A stretch of 49,732 bases of DNA from Firmicutes bacterium HGW-Firmicutes-2 (GCA_002841495.1 PGZV01000009.1:30345-80076); one strand, 5' to 3'. Numbered from the stretch's first letter, positions 1 to 9,258 are shown. The notes: generated from the letters alone by a model not told the origin. Made by a program: numbers and translations.

Positions 1-12
1 GCTCGTCGACTT

Positions 13-31
13 TTGGTGCAGGAAGCACCAA
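13..31. other. short perfect hairpin at left edge
   Basis: TTGGTGC and GCACCAA flank a 5-nt loop (AGGAA). No T-run follows on either strand, so I do not call a terminator. The rest of bases 1-78 holds nothing I can assign; short open frames there are too brief to judge. Confidence 0.3.
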
Positions 32-78
32 TCGGAGACCGTAGTCATACATACTGCGGAAGGGTTTTCATGGGACCT

Positions 79-759
79 CTAATTCTTAATATCAAACCCA
101 CCAAACAACGCAAAACCATTAATAACCAAATCCACTTCTCTGTTAGGATCCTTAGACAACCTTGTCTTATTCCCCCACCCACCAAACAAAGGTACACCAG
201 TTACCATGACCTTCCATTCTTCAGGTACTTTAAGATCGACACCACCAAAGGCAACGAAAATATCCATCTTAGCAGGTACATCCACAATCTTGGCACCTCT
301 AAGGTCGAGGTCTACGCCACCAAACATAGCAAAGATATTACCACCTTTAAAGTTCTGGGATAAGTTAATGGTCTCTGCACCGGAAAATAGCACAACGTTC
401 TCCACCATATCCTCACTCACTTCACTTCTTCCAAACATACCTCGTGGTCCTTTTGAAGTCAGAATCCATAGACCCAAGGCAATAATAGCAAGTGGCCATA
501 TCATTTCCCAAAAACGTAAATGCTCAAAGTATTTAAAGCCTAGATTTCTTAGTAAAAGTATGGTCCCTACAATAGCCATGACGCCACTAAAAACATAGTT
601 CTTAGGTTCATCTATCAAATTAACTAATCCGATGGCAATTAGAATAATTGGCCAAAAGGTACTAATAAGACCATCTATTTCAACATAACCAAAACTTCCC
701 GCCAAAGCCAATAAGCCTACAGCAAGAATCAGTATACCTATCACCGTTCTCTTGTTCAT
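79..759 (-). CDS. LiaF-like membrane protein
   Basis: 226 residues. The N-terminal half has four hydrophobic segments (about 5-28, 32-49, 55-73 and 82-100), as in the DUF5668/LiaF transmembrane domain. The C-terminal half (about 115-226) repeats the motif FGGVDLDLR / FGGVDLKVP / LFGGF typical of the LiaF C-terminal domain, formerly called the cell wall-active antibiotic response domain. LiaF proteins restrain the LiaSR envelope-stress two-component system. No LiaS or LiaR lies beside it here, so the partner and role are open. The start has a good site (GGAGGAG, 5 nt before ATG). It sits 108 nt downstream of livF on the same strand, with no clear terminator between, so read-through is possible. 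Confidence 0.8.
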   Translation of the reverse strand: MNKRTVIGILILAVGLLALAGSFGYVEIDGLISTFWPIILIAIGLVNLIDEPKNYVFSGVMAIVGTILLLRNLGFKYFEHLRFWEMIWPLAIIALGLWILTSKGPRGMFGRSEVSEDMVENVVLFSGAETINLSQNFKGGNIFAMFGGVDLDLRGAKIVDVPAKMDIFVAFGGVDLKVPEEWKVMVTGVPLFGGWGNKTRLSKDPNREVDLVINGFALFGGFDIKN

Positions 760-867
760 AACTTCTCCTCCAATATCAACATAAAAATAATCTATCTTTA
801 TTATAGCTGATTATGCAGGTATTACCATTAAAAGTTCATTAGAAATCAAAACACATCCTTAATGATT

Positions 868-1569
868 CTATCCAAGGTATGCTTTTTTCACATCTTCATG
901 GTTCAACAAATCTTTTGCATTGCCTTCAAGAACAATCTTGCCTGTTTCCAGAACATAAGCTCGATCTGCAATAGACAAGGCCATGTGAGCATTTTGCTCT
1001 ACCAACAGCACCGTAACCCCTTGCTTGTTAACCTCAACAATGGTATCAAAAATCTCTTTAACCAATATCGGCGCAAGACCCATGGATGGTTCATCCATCA
1101 GTAAAATATCCGGTTTACTCATCAAAGCACGGCCCATCGCCAACATCTGTTGTTCGCCACCTGACATGGTACCTGCAAGTTGTTTACGACGTTCTTTAAG
1201 CCTTGGAAATTTTTTATAAATATTTTCAAAGCTCTCTTCGATCTCAGCTTTATCCGTTCTTAAAAAAGCACCCATCTCAAGATTTTCCTGAACGGTCATT
1301 TTCGCAAAAACACGACGACCTTCCGGCACCTGTGCCATACCCATACCCAATATCTTGTGGGCTTCGACTCCGGTAATGGTCTTATCCATAAGGCTGATAC
1401 TACCTTCTGTCGGCTTAAGTAATCCGGATACAGTATGTAATGTTGTTGTTTTACCTGCACCATTGGCACCGATCAATGTCACAATCTCTCCTTTGTTAAC
1501 TTCAAAGGATAAACCTTTAAGGGCGTGAATCGCGCCATAGTATACATTCAGATTTTCTACTTTTAACAT
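868..1569 (-). CDS. livF: Branched-chain amino acid ABC transporter ATPase LivF
   Basis: 233 residues, the usual length of LivF. It has a Walker A motif (GANGAGKTT, about residues 34-42), the ABC signature MSGGEQQ and a Walker B segment ending LLMDEP. LivF pairs with LivG as the cytoplasmic nucleotide-binding subunits that power LivHM import of leucine, isoleucine, valine or related amino acids. It is the last liv gene, 13 nt after livG. The ATG is preceded by GGAAGGTG. Family assignment rests on sequence features and on the complete livKHMGF order; the exact substrate is not fixed by sequence. Confidence 0.95.
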   Translation of the reverse strand: MLKVENLNVYYGAIHALKGLSFEVNKGEIVTLIGANGAGKTTTLHTVSGLLKPTEGSISLMDKTITGVEAHKILGMGMAQVPEGRRVFAKMTVQENLEMGAFLRTDKAEIEESFENIYKKFPRLKERRKQLAGTMSGGEQQMLAMGRALMSKPDILLMDEPSMGLAPILVKEIFDTIVEVNKQGVTVLLVEQNAHMALSIADRAYVLETGKIVLEGNAKDLLNHEDVKKAYLG

Positions 1570-1582
1570 TTTATCACCTTCC

Positions 1583-2341
1583 TTATTGACCTAAATAAGC
1601 ACCAATAACTTTCTCATTGGATTTGATCTCATCCGGTGTGCCGGCAGCAATCACTCTACCGTAGTCTATAACGATAATTCTCTCACATATACCCATAACC
1701 AAGCTCATATCATGTTCGATTAAAAGAATGGATACCTTGAACTTCTCACGAATAAAAGCTATGGTTTCCATCAATTCCTTGGTTTCTTGTGGGTTCATAC
1801 CTGCAGCCGGCTCGTCCAGTAATAGGAGTTTGGGATTGGTTGCAAGGGCTCGACAAATCTCAAGCTTTCGTTGCTTACCATAAGGAAGGTTACTTGATAG
1901 TACATTTGCATCCTCTTCCATATTAAAAAGACCAAGAAGTTCTCTTGCTTTTATATCAATTTCCTTCTCTTCTTTCCAGTATTTTTTCCCTCTAAATACG
2001 GCTGATACCGTGCTATAACTCATATCCTTATGAAATGCAATTTTTATATTGTCAATAACCGATAATTCCTTAAATAGACGAATATTCTGAAAAGTTCTAC
2101 CAAGTCCCATAGTTACGATCTGATAGGGTTTTTTCTTATTAACAACAGTCTCTCCTAGAAAAACTTTTCCTTCTGTCGGTGCATAGACACCGGTTAACAT
2201 ATTAAAAATCGTTGTTTTTCCGGCACCATTGGGTCCTATAAGCCCTACAAGTTCATTTTCATTAATCTCTATACTAAAATCAGATACGGCCTTAAGTCCT
2301 CCAAAAGTCATACCTATATGTTCCGTCTTTAATAAGCTCAT
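1583..2341 (-). CDS. livG: Branched-chain amino acid ABC transporter ATPase LivG
   Basis: 252 residues. Walker A is GPNGAGKTT (about 36-44), the signature is the LivG-type LPYGKQRKLE, and Walker B ends LLLDEPAAGMNP, which is characteristic of this family. The C-terminal segment (EVIAAGTPDEI-like) is also typical. It forms the ATPase heterodimer with LivF on the inner face of the membrane. The ATG follows GGAGGTAATACC, and the gene starts 11 nt after the livM stop, consistent with one operon transcript. Confidence 0.95.
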   Translation of the reverse strand: MSLLKTEHIGMTFGGLKAVSDFSIEINENELVGLIGPNGAGKTTIFNMLTGVYAPTEGKVFLGETVVNKKKPYQIVTMGLGRTFQNIRLFKELSVIDNIKIAFHKDMSYSTVSAVFRGKKYWKEEKEIDIKARELLGLFNMEEDANVLSSNLPYGKQRKLEICRALATNPKLLLLDEPAAGMNPQETKELMETIAFIREKFKVSILLIEHDMSLVMGICERIIVIDYGRVIAAGTPDEIKSNEKVIGAYLGQ

Positions 2342-2352
2342 GGTATTACCTC

Positions 2353-3327
2353 CTAATCCGCATTTTCTATTTTAGTTTTTTTACTGAATCGATTGAGTAA
2401 CTTAATGAGAGAGAACTCTTTTCTTCCCAGTAACCCATCTGATTTGAAAATCATCAGTATGATCAGTGTCAAAGCATAAATAACAAGTCTAAGTTCATCA
2501 ATAGAATATAAGAATTCATTAATGAACGCTAGTGCTAAGGCCGCTAAAATGGTGCCTGTAATGCTACCCATACCACCTAATACAACAATAATAAAGAATT
2601 CTACAGAAAACATAAAGTTGAATTTTTTGGGGTCCAGTATTCTCTGATAAAAACCTAAAGCACCACCACCGACACCGGCAATGAATGCAGAAACAACAAA
2701 GCCATAAACCTTATAAAACGTCGTTGGAATACCTACTGATTCTGCAGCAATCTCATCCTCTTTAATGGACAGGATGGCTCTACCATGTCTGGAACGTATA
2801 AAAGCGAATAAAAACGCTATAACAAGAACCACTAAGAAATAGATTTCTGTAAAATTAACGTATCTAGGAATACCCTTAAGGCCTGCAGCACCACCTGTAA
2901 AAGACAGATTAAGCAGGGCAATACGTATGATTTCGCCAAAGCCTAAGGTGACAATACCCAGATAGTCACCACGTAGCCTAAGCGCAGGAATACCGATGAT
3001 TAATCCGAAAATACCGGCCACTACACCACCTAAGATGAGTCCGGCTACAAGTTCAACATATTTGGGTAAATCGACTGCTATGGCAAATAGCGCAGCTGTA
3101 TAAGCACCTATCGCCATGAAACCTGCATGACCAAGAGCCAACTGACCCAAGTAGCCTGTAGCAAGATTTAAACTTGCAGCAACAATAATATAAATACCGG
3201 CCAAAATAAGAATACCGTTATAATAATTATTAATGACCTTGATTTGTATCAAATAAAAAATTATGGCGTAAACAACCATGATGGCTGTTATATTTTTTAT
3301 ATAACCTGAAATAACTTTTTTATCCAT
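2353..3327 (-). CDS. livM: Branched-chain amino acid ABC transporter permease LivM
   Basis: 324 residues with about nine to ten hydrophobic segments. The conserved permease stretch GYLGQLALGHAGFMAIGAY (about 58-76) and the cytoplasmic coupling region with SIKEDEIAAESVGI (about 192-205) mark the LivM family. It forms the membrane channel with LivH. The start has a modest site (GTAGGT). It lies 9 nt after livH. The C-terminal basic tail (KLLNRFSKKTK) is cytoplasmic by the positive-inside rule. Confidence 0.95.
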   Translation of the reverse strand: MDKKVISGYIKNITAIMVVYAIIFYLIQIKVINNYYNGILILAGIYIIVAASLNLATGYLGQLALGHAGFMAIGAYTAALFAIAVDLPKYVELVAGLILGGVVAGIFGLIIGIPALRLRGDYLGIVTLGFGEIIRIALLNLSFTGGAAGLKGIPRYVNFTEIYFLVVLVIAFLFAFIRSRHGRAILSIKEDEIAAESVGIPTTFYKVYGFVVSAFIAGVGGGALGFYQRILDPKKFNFMFSVEFFIIVVLGGMGSITGTILAALALAFINEFLYSIDELRLVIYALTLIILMIFKSDGLLGRKEFSLIKLLNRFSKKTKIENAD

Positions 3328-3336
3328 GATGATTAC

Positions 3337-4218
3337 CTACACTTTCTCTCTCGTATTTTTTCCAAGGATGCCTGCAGGTTTGAAAATCAACACTATGATT
3401 AGGATACCAAACACAAAAGCATCTGCCCAAGTGGTCGATATATAACCCTTCGTCAAGGTCTCAATCAATCCAATAACAAATCCACCGAGCATCGCACCAG
3501 GAAGAACGCCGATGCCACCTAACACGGCTGCAACAAAAGCCTTAAGACCCGGCATCATACCCATATAGGGTTCAACTTGATAGTAGTTGATGGCGTATAG
3601 CAAGCCACCAACAGCGCCAAGTGCCGAACCGATAGCAAAGGTAATAGAAATAGTTTTATCCACATTCACACCCATGAGCTTAGCTGCTGCTTTGTCTTCA
3701 GATACAGCACGCATGGCTTTTCCGGTTTTTGTTTTTTTAACAACAAATTCTAATAGTAACATCAATCCTACAGAAAGCAAAATAGTGATGATAGCAAGAT
3801 TGGAAATAGCTATGCCTGGTGCGATCTCAATTCTTTTTAACTCAATAACGGCGGGCATTCTTCTAGGTTGTGCTCCAAAAAGAAGTCTGAATAAGTTTTG
3901 CAACAACATACTCATACCAAGCGCTGTAATAAGTGCAGAAATCCTTGGTGCATTTCTAAGGGGCTTGTAAGCCAATCTGTCAATGGCCATACCCACCAAT
4001 GCACATAATATCATGGAAATAACCAATGCAAGACCAAAAGGCACATTGAATGTGGCCAATGCGAAAAATCCGAAATAAGCACCAATCATTAATATGTCAC
4101 CATGGGCAAAGTTAATTAATTTTACAATACCATAGACCATGGTGTAGCCTAGAGCGATCAGTGCATAAATACTTCCTACGTTTAGACCGTTAATAATTTG
4201 TTGTATAAATTGTGCCAT
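3337..4218 (-). CDS. livH: Branched-chain amino acid ABC transporter permease LivH
   Basis: 293 residues from the chosen ATG at 4218, which has AGGAGG 7 nt upstream (4226-4231). A GTG two codons earlier overlaps the spacer and is less likely. The N-terminus has the LivH hallmark GSIYALIALGYTMVYGI followed by LINFAHGD. The coupling loop carries MRAVSEDKAAAKLMGV. It pairs with LivM as the transport channel. It is separated from livK by about 200 nt containing an 11-bp hairpin, which could make binding protein more abundant than permease. Confidence 0.95.
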   Translation of the reverse strand: MAQFIQQIINGLNVGSIYALIALGYTMVYGIVKLINFAHGDILMIGAYFGFFALATFNVPFGLALVISMILCALVGMAIDRLAYKPLRNAPRISALITALGMSMLLQNLFRLLFGAQPRRMPAVIELKRIEIAPGIAISNLAIITILLSVGLMLLLEFVVKKTKTGKAMRAVSEDKAAAKLMGVNVDKTISITFAIGSALGAVGGLLYAINYYQVEPYMGMMPGLKAFVAAVLGGIGVLPGAMLGGFVIGLIETLTKGYISTTWADAFVFGILIIVLIFKPAGILGKNTREKV

Positions 4219-4358
4219 GAGCACACCTCCTAGGTTGATTTGAGTACTGCCGCAAAGTCGCTAATAAAACATACATCAACTTTATTATTTATTAGTGCTT
4301 TTGCGGATGCACCCAACAGTTTCGTACATTAAACCGTTGAATTCATCCATAACGCAAA

Positions 4359-4385
4359 ATAATAAGGGGATAACCCCCTTATTAT
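4359..4385 (-). terminator. livK/livH intergenic hairpin (attenuating terminator)
   Basis: An 11-bp perfect stem (ATAATAAGGGG / CCCCTTATTAT) with a 5-nt loop lies 34 nt beyond the livK stop. On the minus strand the stem ends in TTATTAT and runs on into TTTTGC, a short U-tract. Position and form fit a leaky terminator or 3'-end protector that sets livK expression above livHMGF. Partial read-through is inferred from gene order. Confidence 0.6.
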
Positions 4386-4418
4386 CTTACTGGTTTATTT
4401 GAATATTCAACTTAAAGC

Positions 4419-5618
4419 TTAGTTGCCTGAAACTTTTGCTTCAAGCTCTAATTTTCCGTCTTTAACAGTAATAATTGAGATGTCTTTAATTGGGTCACCA
4501 TTTTCATCAAATGTTATATGACCAGCAACCGCAGGCATATCCGTAGCCATAAGTGCTTCAATTATTTTTTCACCATCTGTAGAGCCTGCTGCTATAATTG
4601 CTGCTAACATAACGTTAGTTGCATCATAAGCAAGTGCGCCAAGTGCGTTTGGTGTCTCACCAAATTGTGCTTCATATGCTGCTATGTAATCTTGTACAAT
4701 TGGATCTGGGTCTGTTGTTGAATAGTGGTTTGCAAAGAAGTAACCTTCAACTTCACTTGCGAAGTCATTTTGAATACCATCCCAACCGTCACCACCTAGT
4801 AATATAGATTCTATACCAAGTTCACGTACTTGAGAAGCTACGACACCAACCATATTGAAATAGTCAGGTACAAAAATTACATCTGGTGCATTGGCTTTTA
4901 CTTTAGTAAGGATCGCACTGAAGTCATTATCAGCATCTGTATAGCCTTCTGCATCTGAAATGGTACCACCGCCTGCTTCAAAAGTCTCAGTAAAAGCTTT
5001 TGCAAGACCATCTGAATAGTCACTACCAACATTTGTAAATACGGCTGCAGTTTTAGCATCTAGATTTTCCATAGCAAATTTTGCAACAACGCTACCTTGG
5101 TATGGATCGATATAACATGCTCTAAATACATAATCAAGACCAGGTGTTACATCTTTGTTAGTTGCTGTAGGTGATATCATTGGAATGCCTAGTTCTTCCG
5201 CAATCGGAGCCACTGCAAGACTTGTTGTTGAAATAACAGGGCCGATTAGAGCGTGAATCTTATCAACATCTACCAATTTGTTAAATAGGTTAACGGTCTT
5301 TGTTGAGTCACCTTCGTTGTCATAGAAGAACAATTCCACATCAGCGCCATTTATGCCGCCAGCTGCGTTAATTTCTTGAATGGCAAGTTCCACGGAGTTC
5401 TTAACCGCTTGTCCGTATGGTGCAAGAGCGCCACTTGTTGGTGCAAGAAGACCAAGTCTTACAGCTTCGCCTGAAGCTTCAGTCTCTGTCTCTGTTCCTG
5501 TCTCAGTTCCTGTTTCTGTTGCATCTGGTGTTGTTGGTTTACTATCGCCTGCACATCCTGTTAAGAACGTTGTAAGGACAATAACTAAAACCAATGCTAA
5601 TGATAAAAGTTTTTTCAT
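4419..5618 (-). CDS. livK: Branched-chain amino acid-binding lipoprotein
   Basis: 399 residues from the ATG at 5618, preceded by GGGTGG at 8 nt; an upstream in-frame GTG overlaps that site and is rejected. The N-terminus is a lipoprotein signal (MKKLLSLALVLVI... with lipobox LTGC), followed by an acidic, Thr/Glu-rich linker of about 20 residues that tethers the domain to the membrane. The mature part is a Leu/Ile/Val-binding fold: VRLGLLAPTSGALAPYG near the start, then LIGPVISTTSLAVAPIAEELGIPMISP, which belongs to the ligand cleft. It delivers amino acid to LivHM. It is the first liv gene, with its own strong promoter. The exact ligand is not certain. Confidence 0.92.
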   Translation of the reverse strand: MKKLLSLALVLVIVLTTFLTGCAGDSKPTTPDATETGTETGTETETEASGEAVRLGLLAPTSGALAPYGQAVKNSVELAIQEINAAGGINGADVELFFYDNEGDSTKTVNLFNKLVDVDKIHALIGPVISTTSLAVAPIAEELGIPMISPTATNKDVTPGLDYVFRACYIDPYQGSVVAKFAMENLDAKTAAVFTNVGSDYSDGLAKAFTETFEAGGGTISDAEGYTDADNDFSAILTKVKANAPDVIFVPDYFNMVGVVASQVRELGIESILLGGDGWDGIQNDFASEVEGYFFANHYSTTDPDPIVQDYIAAYEAQFGETPNALGALAYDATNVMLAAIIAAGSTDGEKIIEALMATDMPAVAGHITFDENGDPIKDISIITVKDGKLELEAKVSGN

Positions 5619-5707
5619 ATGATTTTCCACCCTTTTCTATTATGCTCTTATGAGCTATTTTTATCATGGTCACATTAAAAAAGAATCCATGACTTCACAA
5701 TAATGAA

Positions 5708-5736
5708 ATTATACACGCTTTTTCTTTCATTTTCAA
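5708..5736 (-). promoter_or_regulatory. livK promoter
   Basis: On the minus strand TTGAAA (5736-5731) and a consensus TATAAT (5713-5708) are separated by exactly 17 bp. This predicts a start near 5701 and a leader of about 80 nt before livK. Confidence 0.75.
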
Positions 5737-5739
5737 GCG

Positions 5740-6065
5740 GTTTTGCACTTTATCTTGCTATAATGGTGAATTTATGCAACATCAACGTATAATTTAAGCT
5801 CAAACCTTGATTTTTGGACTTATTTTCGAGTGTAAATTAGAAAATCATTGTTATTTTTTCTAGTTTTCTTCTAATTCCCATAATATATAAAAAAAATATT
5901 GTGAAAGTTTTTGAGTCCTATTATTCATTTTTATTGAATGTATACCATTATGTCAAAAAATTTAAAGTCATATTAAAGCATAGCCATAAGATTTAAGGCA
6001 TTCTTATCGGTTTGAAACTATATTTCTGTCAAGCATAGAAAATGCCTTGTTTTGAAACAAAAGGT
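5740..6065. other. AT-rich gap between ilvA and the livK promoter
   Basis: About 325 nt without a credible gene. It holds an interrupted inverted repeat (AAGGCATT at 5995-6002, AATGCCTT at 6041-6048) just past the ilvA stop and a second TTGACA with no good -10. I found no T-box core or other known riboswitch motif by eye, although the flanking genes concern branched-chain amino acids. Confidence 0.4.
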
Positions 6066-7265
6066 CTAGTATACCACCGTTACATGGTAGCTTTCATCTC
6101 GAAGGGCTTTCTTAATTTCCTTAACATGTTTGTGACCATTGGTCTCTAAAGTAATCTCCAATTGCACATGCATAAAACGATCTATGGTTTTAAATTGATT
6201 GTGCTCAAGCTTAATAACATTGGCTTTGTGATCTGCCAGTATTTTTGCAATCTTCAATAATTCACCTGGGGTATCATGCAGTTCTACTGAGAAGCAGAAC
6301 AAACGGCCTCTAGAGATCAAACCTCGATTAATCATTTCTGAAATGGTCACCACATCAATATTGCCGCCACTGATAACGCTTACTATTTTTTTATTTTTAT
6401 ATGGTAATTTTTTTAACGCAGCTAAAGATAGCACCCCTGCATTTTCAACAATTAACTTCTCTTTCTCTACCATCAATAGAAAGGCTTCCAAAACATCCAC
6501 ATCGGATACCACAACAATCTCATCCACATAAGTCTTAACCATGGAGAAAGTTAATTCACCGGGACGTTTGACAGCTACACCTTCTGCTATGGTGGATACG
6601 ACACTTAACTCACTGACACAATTGTTCTGTAATGAATAATTCAAAGTCTGAGCGCCCTTAGGCTCAACACCAATGACACGAATTTTGGGATTGATTGTTT
6701 TAATGGCACAGGCTATACCGCTGATGAGACCACCACCACCAATAGGAACAACCACGATATCTACATCTTCGAGGGCCTCCATGATCTCAAGACCTATGGT
6801 GCCTTGCCCTGCAATCACATAAGGATCATCAAAAGGATGGACGATGGTCGCGCCTTTTTCTTGATGAATTTCCAATGCTTTTTCTTGAGCATCATCATAA
6901 CAATCTCCATATAATACAACATCAGCGCCATACTCTTTGGTTGCTTCTATTTTTATTAAGGGGGTCTGACTGGGCATGACAATTGTGGCTTTCACACCAA
7001 GTCTGCTTGCTGCAAAAGCTACCCCCTGGGCATGATTACCGGCCGACGCGGCAACAATACCACAAGAACGCTCTCGTTCTGTCAAATGACTGACTTTATT
7101 ATAGGCACCTCGTATCTTAAAAGCACCTGTGATTTGTAAGTTTTCCGGCTTTATATATACGTCATTACCACTTTCCACACTAAAAACCTGACTATAAATT
7201 AAAGGCGTCTTCTTAATCACATCTGCGAGTAAGTCAGCCGCCTCATTTATCATCTCTATGTTCAT
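6066..7265 (-). CDS. ilvA: Threonine ammonia-lyase (PLP-dependent, single ACT domain)
   Basis: 399 residues. It deaminates threonine to 2-oxobutanoate and ammonia, the first step toward isoleucine or a catabolic route to propionate. The PLP lysine is K50 in GAFKIRGAYNK. The phosphate-binding glycine loop is PIGGGGLISG (about 175). The C-terminal 70 residues form one ACT domain (FSVELHDTPGELLKIAKIL), so this is the short, single-ACT form (TIGR01127-like) rather than the roughly 510-residue E. coli IlvA. The symbol could equally be tdcB. Start: ATG with AAGAGGTG. Its position upstream of the liv operon fits isoleucine supply, but it is a separate unit. Confidence 0.9.
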   Translation of the reverse strand: MNIEMINEAADLLADVIKKTPLIYSQVFSVESGNDVYIKPENLQITGAFKIRGAYNKVSHLTERERSCGIVAASAGNHAQGVAFAASRLGVKATIVMPSQTPLIKIEATKEYGADVVLYGDCYDDAQEKALEIHQEKGATIVHPFDDPYVIAGQGTIGLEIMEALEDVDIVVVPIGGGGLISGIACAIKTINPKIRVIGVEPKGAQTLNYSLQNNCVSELSVVSTIAEGVAVKRPGELTFSMVKTYVDEIVVVSDVDVLEAFLLMVEKEKLIVENAGVLSLAALKKLPYKNKKIVSVISGGNIDVVTISEMINRGLISRGRLFCFSVELHDTPGELLKIAKILADHKANVIKLEHNQFKTIDRFMHVQLEITLETNGHKHVKEIKKALRDESYHVTVVY

Positions 7266-7286
7266 AATACACCTCTTTTTCTAAGA

Positions 7287-7320
7287 TTAAGGATGTCGAA
7301 TAAAAATTCAACATCCTTAA
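7287..7320 (-). other. Leader hairpin before ilvA
   Basis: A 14-bp stem (TTAAGGATGT.. / ..ACATCCTTAA) with a 6-nt loop. Its single non-Watson-Crick pair is a G-U wobble in minus-strand RNA but would be a C-A mismatch in plus-strand RNA, pointing to the ilvA/response-regulator transcript. No U-run follows. It ends about 10 nt before the ilvA ribosome binding site. Confidence 0.45.
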
Positions 7321-7323
7321 ATA

Positions 7324-7352
7324 AAGGTAACATTATGATTATGGTTTGTCAA
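7324..7352 (-). promoter_or_regulatory. Possible ilvA promoter
   Basis: A consensus TTGACA (7352-7347) is followed after 17 bp by TACCTT, a poor -10. Offered only because it is the best candidate between the response regulator stop and ilvA. Confidence 0.3.
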
Positions 7353-7358
7353 CCAACA

Positions 7359-8048
7359 CTAAAACTTATTAAAACGGTAACCGGCGCCCCAAACAGTTTC
7401 TATTATTTTCGGCGAAGAAGGGTTTTTCTCAATTTTTTTCCGGATTTTCTGAATATAAACCGCCACTGTTGCTATGTCACCATACTCATCTTCGCCCCAT
7501 ATACGATCAAAAAGAATGGTCTTACTATGAACAATGTCCGGATTTTTCATGAAGAATTGAAGCATATCAAACTCTGTTGCCGTAAATGCCACCTCTTTTC
7601 CTCCAATGATCACCTTTCTTGCTTCCTTATTGAGTACGATGTTATGATATTCAAGGGTTACACCATCCTCATTACTTTTTAAAAACCTTTCATAACGAGC
7701 CAACTGATTCTTGACTCGTGCAATAAGCTCACTGGGACTAAAAGGCTTTGTAATATAATCATCAGCACCAAGACCCAGACCTTTAATCTTATCAATATCA
7801 TCATTTCTTGCCGACACGATAATCATAGGGATACTTAATTCATCGCGAATCATCGCGCATATATCAAACCCGTTAATTGTAGGCAACATCACATCTATAA
7901 TAATAAGGTCATATATTTTGGTTCTGGCTTCTTTAACACCTTCTAAACCGTCTGCTACGATTTTTGTTTCGTAGCCGTTCATCTCCAAATAGTCCTTTTC
8001 AAGACCTGCAATATTTTTATCATCTTCAATAATTAATATCTTAGCCAT
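7359..8048 (-). CDS. OmpR-family response regulator
   Basis: 229 residues: a receiver domain (1-115) with the acidic pocket EDD (8-10), phosphoacceptor D52 in IIIDVMLP and the conserved lysine in ITKPF. A winged-helix DNA-binding domain follows (about 130-228) with DRIWGEDEYGDIATVAVYIQ and ending VWGAGYRF. The start overlaps the stop of the upstream kinase gene (8041-8048), so the two are translationally coupled; AGGAGG precedes the ATG inside the kinase gene. The signal and target genes are unknown. Nearby ilvA and liv genes are possible but unproven targets. Confidence 0.92.
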   Translation of the reverse strand: MAKILIIEDDKNIAGLEKDYLEMNGYETKIVADGLEGVKEARTKIYDLIIIDVMLPTINGFDICAMIRDELSIPMIIVSARNDDIDKIKGLGLGADDYITKPFSPSELIARVKNQLARYERFLKSNEDGVTLEYHNIVLNKEARKVIIGGKEVAFTATEFDMLQFFMKNPDIVHSKTILFDRIWGEDEYGDIATVAVYIQKIRKKIEKNPSSPKIIETVWGAGYRFNKF

Positions 8049-9258
8049 GCTTTACCTCCTTATGTTGATCTAATAAAGTGAAGTGAATGGTCGTTCCTGT
8101 ACCGGGTGTGCTCTCTGCCCATATCGTTCCACCATGAGCCTCAACCAACTGTCTGGATATGGAAAGACCTAGCCCTGTACCACCCACATCCTTACTTCTG
8201 GAATCATCACCTCTGTAAAATACGTCAAAAACTTGATGAATATGGGCTTCATCTATACCGATGCCGTTGTCTGAAACGCTTACCTTAATGCCATGTACTT
8301 TACCTTCTAAAGCCTTAACCCGTAAACGTAAGTTCAAATTCGGCTTATCATTATATTTAACTGCGTTACCAATTAAGTTACTCACGATCCTATGGACCAA
8401 CTTTGAATCTATGGCCATGACAAATGCTTCATCTATGTCTATGTCATAAATGACTTTTGCCCCCTGTTCTTCTAAATCGATTTTCTTTTCAACAAATATA
8501 TCCAAAAAATAGTCTTTGACAGAAATGGGCTCAAAATGATATTCCATTTGATTTATGTCCAGCTTTGAAAAAAGAAAAAGGTCATCGATGAGCTGGTTGG
8601 TATATTGAGCATTTTTATAAATGATATCCATATAAGTCTGCATTTTCTCTTCTGTATTAGCAACCCCTTCATTAATACCTTCTACATATCCAAGAATGGA
8701 AGTGATTGGCGTTTTAAGGTCATGAGATATGCCGGCTATAAGCTCTTTACGGTTTTGCTCATATTTTTCTTTGACCACTTGACCCTCTTTTAGTTGCACG
8801 CTCATTTTATTAAAAGAATGAAAAAGACCACTGATCATGGTGGGGACTGTTTCATCAACTGTATAACCATAATTACCACCCGTCACCTCATCGACCGCCT
8901 GTTGGAGATGTTCCAAAGGACGCAGGATATTGTTACGCATCCTAAAAGAAAAAATCAACGTACTAACTTCTCGGATAAAAATTACCATAAAAATACCGGA
9001 CAAAATTAACCTTGGAAAGTTATAACTGGATAGAAAAAACAATAGATAGAAAAAGCCCGTGATGACCAATAAGAATATAAATGGAAACAATCTTAGAATA
9101 AGCAAATAGTTCTTAAGCCTTCGACGTTGTTCTTCTGTGGTGTTTGTATTATTGCCATTGGTCCTAATGAACGTTTTTATAAAAATCTGATTGGTCATGG
9201 GTATCTCAAGTTTTTTTTTCACAGGTTGCTCTGTTTCATTTTTTTGTTTATTGACCAC
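8041..9258 (-). CDS. Sensor histidine kinase
   Basis: 405 residues from a GTG start with AGGAGG 7 nt upstream. A cytoplasmic N-terminus of about 50 residues is followed by two close hydrophobic segments (about 51-77 and 82-104) with almost no extracellular loop, which suggests sensing in the membrane or cytoplasm. A HAMP-like linker (105-160) leads to the dimerisation helix with phosphoacceptor H179 (GISHDLKTP). The ATPase domain has N-box NLIGNAVKYN, DNGIGID and GGTGLGLSI. It is transcribed first and phosphorylates the overlapping response regulator. The arrangement resembles intramembrane-sensing kinases, but the cognate ABC transporter usual for that group is not beside it. Confidence 0.9.
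   Translation of the reverse strand: MVNKQKNETEQPVKKKLEIPMTNQIFIKTFIRTNGNNTNTTEEQRRRLKNYLLILRLFPFIFLLVITGFFYLLFFLSSYNFPRLILSGIFMVIFIREVSTLIFSFRMRNNILRPLEHLQQAVDEVTGGNYGYTVDETVPTMISGLFHSFNKMSVQLKEGQVVKEKYEQNRKELIAGISHDLKTPITSILGYVEGINEGVANTEEKMQTYMDIIYKNAQYTNQLIDDLFLFSKLDINQMEYHFEPISVKDYFLDIFVEKKIDLEEQGAKVIYDIDIDEAFVMAIDSKLVHRIVSNLIGNAVKYNDKPNLNLRLRVKALEGKVHGIKVSVSDNGIGIDEAHIHQVFDVFYRGDDSRSKDVGGTGLGLSISRQLVEAHGGTIWAESTPGTGTTIHFTLLDQHKEVKHG

Noticed and set aside
13-31. Terminator at the left edge
   Set aside because: The hairpin is perfect but no T-run follows on either strand.
13-363. Plus-strand open frame opposite the LiaF-like gene
   Set aside because: It has no ribosome site and no recognisable protein character, and it lies antisense to a clear gene.
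5619-6065. T-box or other amino acid riboswitch before livK or after ilvA
   Set aside because: Branched-chain amino acid genes invited the search, but I found no T-box core (AGGGTGG-type) or specifier-stem pattern on either strand.
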